Below, in pieces: positions 1 to 5,055 of a DNA stretch of 6,055 nt. The stretch is from Chloroflexota bacterium (GTDB lineage: Bacteria > Chloroflexota > Anaerolineae > B4-G1), in assembly GCA_011046405.1 (NCBI GenBank), contig DSAR01000475.1, forward strand, positions 1-6,055. The letters are read 5' to 3'. A program made the translations under genes and the position numbers. How positions within the stretch are numbered: position 1 is the first letter of the stretch; every line of letters starts with the position of its first letter. The notes below the pieces were generated by a model. That model did not search any database, was not told the origin of the DNA, and saw only the letters and a list, made by a program, of their open reading frames with translations.

Positions 1-963
1 AAGAATATCATCGGCGGCCCCGGCACGGGTAATCGTTTCAACCAATCGCTCAAGCCGGACGGTGAGCGCTTCTGCCCCCGCTGTGCCCTGAGCAGTTATC
101 TGGAGACCAAGCGGTTGGGCATGCAATTCGAGGGTATTTTTCCTATCCCCAAGCTCTACAACGTCATCTTTCACTACGGCGACCACGCCGACTGGGAACT
201 GGAGGCCATCCAGCAGCAGATCGATTACGTGCTGACCGAAGTGGGCGGCGAGAAGGAAACTAAAGACCTGTGGGACGACCTGCAGCGATTGAGAGAGACA
301 GTGGCCCGCCAACACGACCGCGCCCTGGCGCCCATCGATTTTGAAAACTGGATACCCTCGGCGCTGGAGGTAGTGCACCAGATGCAACAGGACGTGGAGG
401 CAGAAGTCATCCCACTGGGCGGTGGCGACTACCGGTTGTTGGTCTTCATCCTGCCGCAACTGCGGCCCGGCTCCCGCGAAGGGTTGGAGTTTGTGCAGAA
501 ACGATTCTCACACAGTCGGCTAGCGGTCACTACCCTGTTGGGCTTCCTGCACCGGTTGTGCGGCTGCGACGGCCCATACTACTTCCAATCTGTGCCCCGC
601 CTGACACCCAGCGGCTTCGACGCCAACACGTTCTATATCCGGGGTGAGGCCGAACAGGCTGACGAGGTCCTGCGTCGCTACGGCCTGATCGCCGAGTTCG
701 CGCGGCGCGTGGTGCGCTATCGCAAGGGGCACTCCCAACTGGCCGATTGGATTCTGCTGGCGGAGCAGGTGGAGCGCGATCCTTTGGCCGTCTTTTCCGA
801 CGTGTTACGCAAGTCGCCCATCCGAGGAGGTGATAAATTTCAAGACTTTCGTTACAAGCGGCTTTCCAACGATTTCGTGCCCGGCATGAGCGTGGTGGAC
901 GGCAGCGAGTATCTGGCCTTGTTTGAACACCTACGTAACTTACAGGATGAACTTCAATCATAG
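1..963 (+). CDS. csc3: Cas10d/Csc3, large subunit of type I-D Cascade (3' part)
   Basis: The frame is open from the left edge to TAG at 961-963, giving 320 residues; the true start lies outside the window, so no internal start should be used. A CPRC knuckle at residues 25-28 resembles the zinc-finger CxxC pairs of large CRISPR subunits. Residues 140-144 read GGGDY between two predicted beta strands (EVIPL and RLLVFIL), the hairpin layout of a Cas10 palm GGDD motif but without the second Asp. The rest is mostly helical and ends in NLQDELQS. In the family, Cas10d is a protein of roughly 900-1000 residues with an N-terminal HD nuclease domain and a degenerate palm; only the C-terminal third is visible here. 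Adjacent csc2 and csc1 support the identity. A Cas8-type large subunit with a zinc finger is the alternative. Confidence 0.72.
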   Translation, partial: KNIIGGPGTGNRFNQSLKPDGERFCPRCALSSYLETKRLGMQFEGIFPIPKLYNVIFHYGDHADWELEAIQQQIDYVLTEVGGEKETKDLWDDLQRLRETVARQHDRALAPIDFENWIPSALEVVHQMQQDVEAEVIPLGGGDYRLLVFILPQLRPGSREGLEFVQKRFSHSRLAVTTLLGFLHRLCGCDGPYYFQSVPRLTPSGFDANTFYIRGEAEQADEVLRRYGLIAEFARRVVRYRKGHSQLADWILLAEQVERDPLAVFSDVLRKSPIRGGDKFQDFRYKRLSNDFVPGMSVVDGSEYLALFEHLRNLQDELQS

Positions 964-980
964 GAACACGACAACGAATT

Positions 981-1027
981 TGGAAAGGGAACGAATGATG
1001 GCCTGGCTTGATTCGTTCCATTCTCCA
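981..1027. repeat. Imperfect inverted repeat in the csc3 to next-gene leader
   Basis: GGAACGAAT at 988-996 is the exact reverse complement of ATTCGTTCC at 1011-1019, separated by a 14-base loop. With one bulge and one mismatch the pairing extends outwards to TGGA at 981 and TCCA ending at 1027. No T-run follows the stem directly, so it is not a clear intrinsic terminator. The right arm is part of a repeat found again at 3546-3566. It could act as an mRNA-processing or stability hairpin, or be a palindromic dispersed repeat. Confidence 0.6.
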
Positions 1028-1031
1028 TTCG
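1011..1031. repeat. Dispersed leader repeat, copy A
   Basis: This 21-bp segment is identical to 3546-3566, and similarity continues for several bases beyond (CTGTTGTG here, TTGTAGTG there). Its core is two heptamers, CCATTCT and CCATTCG, related to the CTATTCG heptamers at 5014-5041. It lies 23 bases upstream of the ribosome binding site of the next gene. Confidence 0.8.
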
Positions 1032-1053
1032 CTGTTGTGCTTCCCAACAGATC

Positions 1054-1060
1054 AAGGAGG
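1054..1060 (+). promoter_or_regulatory. Ribosome binding site of the extra ORF
   Basis: AAGGAGG lies 8 bases before ATG at 1069. It fixes the start of the 193-aa protein and shows the frame is a translated gene rather than a remnant of csc3. Confidence 0.85.
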
Positions 1061-1068
1061 TATTACAA

Positions 1069-1650
1069 ATGGATAAATTACGCACCGCAGAACTGGACGA
1101 ATTTAGTGAGCTGCTCTTTCGAGCATTGGACCGATTGGGCGGAGATCTGCTCCCGTTCTTTTTGAGTGAGCGACCTTCAGCCTACGAGAAATACCCACGC
1201 ATGTTGGTGGCCCTGATTCAGCGCCACGGCGTTGAAGCGGGTTTCCAGGAATGGAGCACCAAGGTACTGCGCGATGCTAGCGATCACCGCAAGGCAGATG
1301 AATATGGCGAACTAGAGAAACTGCGCCAGTGGATGCTGACTCACGAAGATCTCTTCGATAAAGCCCACCTGGCCCACCTCAAGCGCAGCCTCTACGGGCG
1401 CATCTACGCCTACCTCTACCCGCGTCGACTGCTGACCACGGCCTACGCCGAGGCACATCGAGGCGATAAGGAGGCTACGGAAGAGAAAGCCATTCAGGCG
1501 AACTTCCGCGCGGACGTCGCTCCGCAGATTGAGCAACTGCGCGAGGTCTACGGTGATGGCGAACGCCTGGAGAAGATCATTGCCGACGCCGAGGAGTTCC
1601 TGGTGATCAGTGGCAAGCGATATGCCTGGAAAGAAAAGGATCGCTCGTAA
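1069..1650 (+). CDS. Uncharacterised helical protein between csc3 and csc2; possible stand-alone Cas11d-like small subunit
   Basis: This 193-aa ORF starts at ATG 1069 behind a strong AAGGAGG. I do not recognise it as a named family. The sequence is rich in charged residues and Leu and looks helical throughout: helices near 1-25, 38-72, 75-125 (including a LYGRIYAYLYPRR segment near 107-119) and 135-180. There is no signal peptide, membrane segment or Cys motif. In described type I-D systems a small subunit, Cas11d, is made by internal translation at the 3' end of cas10d. A separately started helical ORF of about that size directly after csc3 fits a split-off small subunit. That is inference from position, size and helicity, not from a recognised motif. 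It could instead be an unrelated accessory protein. The 105-bp gap from csc3 and 45-bp gap to csc2 suggest co-transcription. Confidence 0.6.
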   Translation: MDKLRTAELDEFSELLFRALDRLGGDLLPFFLSERPSAYEKYPRMLVALIQRHGVEAGFQEWSTKVLRDASDHRKADEYGELEKLRQWMLTHEDLFDKAHLAHLKRSLYGRIYAYLYPRRLLTTAYAEAHRGDKEATEEKAIQANFRADVAPQIEQLREVYGDGERLEKIIADAEEFLVISGKRYAWKEKDRS

Positions 1651-1695
1651 TACTCGATTGTACACAGTAACTTTAACTATTCAGGAGGAAAAACA

Positions 1696-2661
1696 ATGTC
1701 TTTAGAACTTTTCGTCAATCAGATGGTCGAGATGGAATCGCTTGTCCCCCGAGAATTGAAGGGCAAGAAAGTCGCCCAACCGACCTTCACCCGTGAAGTG
1801 GTGACCGTCGTCGGGCTCAAGACCACCGCCGCGCGCTTTCTGCCCGTCTCCCACGAGGGTCACTCCAACGAGACCTACGTGGATAAGGTGGACGTGCTGG
1901 GAAAACAGCGGGCCGAGTTTATCGCCCGTAAGCTGAAGGGCATTGAGCGCCGGGCGCACATGGCGCTCTTCCGCGAACTGGCGGCCCGCACCAACGGCAG
2001 CGACGAGTGGAAGTCTTTCTTCGAGGGGCACTTCGGCACCCCGTGCATTATCCCCGACGGGCTGTGCATCGCCTGTTGGAACTGTGGACTCTTCGGCGGC
2101 CTAGACGCAGCTGGGCAGCGGGCGACCTTCTCGCGTGCGCGTTACTTCGATACCTACTCCATCGAGGAGACACTGGAGTGCGTTTCGATGCTGGAGAGCG
2201 AGGAGGGAATGGGCATCGGTAACCAGGTCTACGAGGATATGGTGGCTGACAAAGAAGGGAAACCGCGGGGTCGTGGCGCGGAGACCTACCACCTCTACGA
2301 GTACGTCAAGGCCGGGACCCACTTCCCCTTCATCACCTTGATCGAATCACCGACGTTGCTGGATGTGGTCGGCTATCTGCACGCCGTACGCCGCGCCGAC
2401 GCCCACGGCTACGGTAAGTACTCCGCCAACCACGGCAAGTTCGATACCCAGTTCCTGGCCGTCGCCACCGGCTACCCCCGCTTCAGCGTGCTCAATATGC
2501 TTGAATGGGCCGAAGCGGGGGATCTTGAGGCCAAGTTCGCCAACGGCGAGGTGCAGTTCGACGCACTGGGCGAGGCCGTGATGCTCACCGGCGACGAGAT
2601 CGATGCGCTGGCCGACAAGCTGCAGGGGGCCTTCGACGAATACGTCGCGGCACTGGGTTAG
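1696..2661 (+). CDS. csc2: Cas7 family backbone protein Csc2, type I-D (divergent)
   Basis: This 321-aa protein starts at ATG 1696 with AGGAGG at 1683-1688. Csc2 is the Cas7 RAMP subunit that polymerises along the crRNA spacer. A Cys cluster (C117, C124, C127, C130; CIACWNC then GLFGG) corresponds to the Cys-rich, zinc-site region of Csc2 that precedes a small-residue LFG/LYG stretch. Residues 204-248 carry the best family signature: V-x2-GT-x-FP-x-ITL, a helix with a conserved Arg (R232/R233), then GYGKYS and HGK, matching the GT-FP-x3-TL, R, YG and GK pattern of Csc2. The length equals the usual 320-350 aa. Much of the N-terminal half differs from the cyanobacterial proteins I know, so it is a distant member. 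The stop is 10 bases before the csc1 start, implying translational coupling. Confidence 0.82.
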   Translation: MSLELFVNQMVEMESLVPRELKGKKVAQPTFTREVVTVVGLKTTAARFLPVSHEGHSNETYVDKVDVLGKQRAEFIARKLKGIERRAHMALFRELAARTNGSDEWKSFFEGHFGTPCIIPDGLCIACWNCGLFGGLDAAGQRATFSRARYFDTYSIEETLECVSMLESEEGMGIGNQVYEDMVADKEGKPRGRGAETYHLYEYVKAGTHFPFITLIESPTLLDVVGYLHAVRRADAHGYGKYSANHGKFDTQFLAVATGYPRFSVLNMLEWAEAGDLEAKFANGEVQFDALGEAVMLTGDEIDALADKLQGAFDEYVAALG

Positions 2662-2668
2662 GGGGTGG
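2661..2668 (+). promoter_or_regulatory. G-rich ribosome binding site deciding the csc1 start
   Basis: GGGGGTGG, overlapping the last base of the csc2 stop codon, ends 3 bases before ATG 2672. It is an unusual Shine-Dalgarno-like sequence. The open frame extends 69 bases further upstream, but that part overlaps csc2. ATG 2672 begins the MTLYARAITL strand expected at a Csc1 N-terminus, so it is preferred. Confidence 0.6.
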
Positions 2669-2671
2669 ACG

Positions 2672-3496
2672 ATGACGCTCTACGCACGCGCTATTACGCT
2701 GCGTAACTGCGGGCGTTTCACCGTGATTGCCTCGGACTTCGGCGGTGACTACCGCACGCAAACCCACGTCACCAGCCAGGCGCTCTATGCCAGCCTGACT
2801 CACGGTGCGACCTGGCGTGCCGGCGGCACTGTCGAGGGTCGTCCGATCTATCCTTCCATTAAGGTGCAGAAGGATCGGTACGACTTCTCCACCGACTACG
2901 ATCTGCAGGAATTGCCGATCTGGTTCACGCCGGGGCTATTTGCGCGCCGTGATGGGGATGATCTCTCGGATCAAGCACTGGACGCCGGCTACTTCAATGT
3001 AGTCCACGAATGCTACCCCTCGACGAGCAAGCAGTTCAAATTCGATGGGAAAGGTAAGCTAAAGGACGCAAAACGCCCTTCACGGGTGCCTACATATGGC
3101 ACGTGGCAGGGCATCCTGCCAGATCGACGGCTGTACACTGTCGCATTGGCCCACGATCCGGCGCTGTTAGAGGCATTCGAGGTCGGCCAGACTTACTTGC
3201 TGGGCAAAAAGCGCACGATGATGCAGATCACGGCACGTTCCGAGCTTATAGCCGGTGAAGAAAAGCGCGGCATCTGTCATACCGGCCTGCTCCAGTTAAC
3301 GCCCGATCAGATCACACACTTTCGTAGCTTCGATGTAGTAGCAGCCACGATGCGCTATTTGATTGTACAAGGGGAGATCCGCGAGGAACAGACTTGTATC
3401 ACGTTCGACTTTGATGATGCTTCCGACGAACAGTCCCTGGCGCTACCGCAGTTCTACCTGGAGAATACGCCTCTGGCAACAGAGATGCAGCAATGA
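2672..3496 (+). CDS. csc1: Cas5 family protein Csc1, type I-D
   Basis: The protein is 274 aa from ATG 2672. Csc1 is the Cas5-like RAMP subunit that binds the 5' handle of the crRNA and sits next to the large subunit. The N-terminal strand-turn-strand followed by a helix (LYARAITLRNCGRFTVIAS, then TQTHVTSQALYASL) matches the Csc1 start, where a first RAMP strand is followed by a conserved region with an AL helix. Around residues 142-187, YGTWQGILP, a strand LYTVALA and LGKKRTMMQIT match the family's YG, LP and LGK pattern, ending in a strand after a basic residue. A Lys-rich loop near 120-137 could contact RNA. It is slightly longer than typical Csc1 proteins, with an acidic tail (FDFDDASDEQ). 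Position directly after csc2 is the usual I-D order. Confidence 0.82.
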   Translation: MTLYARAITLRNCGRFTVIASDFGGDYRTQTHVTSQALYASLTHGATWRAGGTVEGRPIYPSIKVQKDRYDFSTDYDLQELPIWFTPGLFARRDGDDLSDQALDAGYFNVVHECYPSTSKQFKFDGKGKLKDAKRPSRVPTYGTWQGILPDRRLYTVALAHDPALLEAFEVGQTYLLGKKRTMMQITARSELIAGEEKRGICHTGLLQLTPDQITHFRSFDVVAATMRYLIVQGEIREEQTCITFDFDDASDEQSLALPQFYLENTPLATEMQQ

Positions 3497-3545
3497 CACC
3501 CACTTGGACGCCGCGGATCAATCGCCCACGGCGCTCAGGTCAACA

Positions 3546-3566
3546 ATTCGTTCCATTCTCCATTCG
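3546..3566. repeat. Dispersed leader repeat, copy B
   Basis: This is an exact 21-bp copy of 1011-1031, here in the 96-bp gap between csc1 and the next gene. It ends 26 bases before ATG 3593. It contains CCATTCT and CCATTCG heptamers. Unlike copy A it has no inverted partner nearby. Confidence 0.8.
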
Positions 3567-3592
3567 TTGTAGTGTCACGAAAGAACAGAAAA

Positions 3593-4093
3593 ATGACCAC
3601 CGCCAACCATCTGGAAACCCTACTCGAAGCCGCCATCACGTCTGGTCTGTGCCCGACGCTGCGGGGCTGGTCCAGCGCGACGGGGGAGGTGCTGCCGGCG
3701 CAGTACCTCCTCCTGACCCGGGACCTGCCCCGCGCACGGGCCAGGCTCAGGTGCGCCGCCGAGGCCCTGCTGGCCTTGCTCGACGTGGCCGATGGGGCTT
3801 ACGCCGATGGGAACGGCGATCACTGTGCCAAGTTCCGCGCCCTGGCCGCCGCACCCGATTGGCTGCTGCGTCCCTCCGAGCCCGACGACAACGACCCCGA
3901 CGTGGCCCTGGTGTGGGAGTGCGCGGTCACGCACAGCGGCGACTGGCAGGGGTTTCTGGAGGCGCTTCACCAGGCCGGTTCCGTCGAGTGGCAATGGGCC
4001 ATCCGGCGCTGCCGGGTGCTGATGCGCTTCGAGGAGGAGCAGGGGGGAGATTTGGCAGGCTTGATTGGTATTACAGCGGCAAGGCCAAAATGA
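3593..4093 (+). CDS. Uncharacterised protein, paralogue 1 of a tandem pair in the I-D operon
   Basis: The protein has 166 aa from ATG 3593. GTG 3572 lies in the same frame, but starting at ATG lets the first helix align with paralogue 2 (LETLLEAAI with VEQLIIQVV). The ribosome binding site is weak (only a GAAAGAACAG-like stretch), unlike its neighbours. Residues 33-53 match residues 42-62 of paralogue 2 at 12 of 21 positions, around LLLTRDLPRARARLR. A second shared block starts at GDW (116-118) and runs through GSVE and RVLMRFEEE to DLAGLI. The protein looks mainly helical and acidic, with no membrane segment or signal peptide. The last residues (GITAARPK) are unlike paralogue 2, which continues with a charged helix, so this copy appears shortened. 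The family is unknown to me. Position suggests an accessory of the effector complex, which is inference. Confidence 0.7.
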   Translation: MTTANHLETLLEAAITSGLCPTLRGWSSATGEVLPAQYLLLTRDLPRARARLRCAAEALLALLDVADGAYADGNGDHCAKFRALAAAPDWLLRPSEPDDNDPDVALVWECAVTHSGDWQGFLEALHQAGSVEWQWAIRRCRVLMRFEEEQGGDLAGLIGITAARPK

Positions 4094-4175
4094 TCGACGA
4101 TACATCTCCCCCTCGACCCGTTTGAGGACACTGAAAAGGCTCTAACGGCCTGCCGGACCCCCACGGAATGGCTGT

Positions 4176-4363
4176 ATTATAACTTGACAACGTTAACTTT
4201 TATCCTGGCGAATGAATTCGCGAGCTACCGTGCGTCAGTGACGCGGGCCTGCGCGGATTAACTTCCAGTCGCCGAAGGGTGACTTTGCAGCGCGTGTTTT
4301 TTACGCGCCGTTGCACGCGGTTTCAACCGTCGTGGGACTCGAAGTTAACATTGTCAAGATAAT
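4176..4363. repeat. 188-bp element: long terminal inverted repeats enclosing five hairpins (MITE-like or structured RNA)
   Basis: CTTGACAACGTTAACTT at 4183-4199 pairs with AAGTTAACATTGTCAAG at 4342-4358, 16 of 17 positions. ATTAT at 4176-4180 and ATAAT at 4359-4363 extend the arms past a 2-base bulge. Inside are five stem-loops in a row: GCGAAT/ATTCGC (4208-4221), GCGTCA/TGACGC (4232-4244), AGTCGCC/GGTGACT with one G-T pair (4267-4284), GCGCGT/ACGCGC inside a TGCA/TGCA stem (4286-4315), and CGGTT/AACCG (4318-4329). The closed multi-branch layout could be a non-autonomous transposon remnant or a folded RNA in the operon transcript. No target-site duplication or transposase is visible. Confidence 0.65.
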
Positions 4364-4388
4364 CAGCGCTAACCATCCAGAGATACCT

Positions 4389-4394
4389 AGGAGG
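4389..4394 (+). promoter_or_regulatory. Ribosome binding site selecting a GTG start
   Basis: AGGAGG lies 8 bases before GTG 4403. The next in-frame ATG is at residue 48, inside the block conserved with the upstream paralogue, so GTG 4403 is the start. Confidence 0.85.
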
Positions 4395-4402
4395 AAAATC
4401 AC

Positions 4403-5005
4403 GTGAACTTACCAGACCGTGTTGAACAACTGATCATCCAGGTGGTGGACGGTGAATGGGGAGATGCGAATGGCCCCGACATACGCCGTATACGCACGGA
4501 GGACTATATCACCGATGCCGATGTCGTCATTCCTGCTACCTGGATGCTATGCACCAAAAACTTGCCCCAGGCACGCGACCGGCTGCGCCGGGCGGTCGGG
4601 CAGATGCGCCAGGCGCTGGACGGCCTGGAAGCGCTGCTGGACGCGATTGACGCCGCTGAGAAGGAAGCCGCCGCTCAGGGTCACCCAGAGTGGGCCCCGC
4701 TGATCGTGTTGCTCAAAGCCCCCTTTCCGTTGGAAAAACCGGAGATCTACGACCCTAACGAAACCTTCAACATCGCCACTATGCTGCGCGACACGCTCTT
4801 CGATGGCGATTGGGATCAATACATCGCCTGGACGGAGGCGCATGGCGGGGTGGAGCAGCGCGTCCAGGACACGCCCATCATGCGCAGCTTGCAGGAGTTC
4901 GAGCGCCGCTACGAGGTCAACCTGAGCGATCTGCTCTTCAGCAAAAGAGATCGCTTCGAACACGATTTGATACGCCTGGAATACGCCCAGCGCGCAGATC
5001 GCTAA
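4403..5005 (+). CDS. Uncharacterised protein, paralogue 2 of a tandem pair in the I-D operon
   Basis: The protein has 200 aa and starts at GTG 4403 behind a strong AGGAGG. It is homologous to the preceding gene product along most of its length: first helix VEQLIIQVV, then VIPATWMLCTKNLPQARDRLR (42-62), a Leu-rich helix to about residue 90, and GDW (135-137) through GGVE, MRSLQEFERR and NLSDLL. It then adds a charged C-terminal helix (KRDRFEHDLIRLEYAQRADR) missing from paralogue 1. A Pro-rich insert near 105-120 (APFPLEKPEIYDPNE) separates the two helical halves. No catalytic motif, Cys cluster or membrane segment is visible. The protein is highly charged and probably cytosolic. Lying between csc1 and cas6, it may be a helical accessory or small subunit of the complex. 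That is inference; I recognise no family. Confidence 0.72.
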   Translation: MNLPDRVEQLIIQVVDGEWGDANGPDIRRIRTEDYITDADVVIPATWMLCTKNLPQARDRLRRAVGQMRQALDGLEALLDAIDAAEKEAAAQGHPEWAPLIVLLKAPFPLEKPEIYDPNETFNIATMLRDTLFDGDWDQYIAWTEAHGGVEQRVQDTPIMRSLQEFERRYEVNLSDLLFSKRDRFEHDLIRLEYAQRADR

Positions 5006-5013
5006 TCGTCTCG

Positions 5014-5041
5014 CCATTCGCTATTCGCTATTCGCTATTCG
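5014..5041. repeat. Heptamer tandem repeat in the cas6 leader
   Basis: Four heptamers stand in tandem: CCATTCG once, then CTATTCG three times. The tract ends one base before the AAGGAGG (5043-5049) of cas6. The heptamer is the same type as in the two dispersed copies at 1011 and 3546. Confidence 0.85.
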
Positions 5042-5042
5042 C

Positions 5043-5049
5043 AAGGAGG
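5043..5049 (+). promoter_or_regulatory. Ribosome binding site of cas6
   Basis: AAGGAGG lies 6 bases before ATG 5056 and directly follows the CTATTCG heptamer tract. A change in the tract's copy number would move the upstream context but not the spacing to the start codon. Confidence 0.85.
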
Positions 5050-5055
5050 ATACTG

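Larger units (their letters stand above)
4094..4402. other. 309-bp gap between the paralogues, without a gene
   Basis: I see no plausible coding frame. Bases 4094-4175 show nothing I can assign. Bases 4176-4363 form the inverted-repeat element described separately. Bases 4364-4402 are the leader of the next gene with its ribosome binding site. A TTGACA at 4184-4189 lacks a -10 box at the right distance. Confidence 0.7.

Noticed and set aside
530..1021. Long - strand frame opposite csc3
   Set aside because: Arg/Pro/Ser-rich shadow of the csc3 frame, with no ribosome binding site and no family pattern.
923..1165. Small + strand ORF of 80 aa overlapping the end of csc3
   Set aside because: No ribosome binding site; it overlaps two genes with better support and consists mostly of leader sequence.
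3493..4125. Open + strand frame of 210 codons overlapping paralogue 1
   Set aside because: The product is Gly/Arg/Pro-rich, typical of a shadow frame in GC-rich DNA, and has no ribosome binding site. The overlapping frame has a paralogue in the window.
4184..4206. Promoter with TTGACA as the -35 box
   Set aside because: The nearest -10-like sequence, TATCCT, is only 11 bases away, and TTGACA is part of the inverted-repeat arm.
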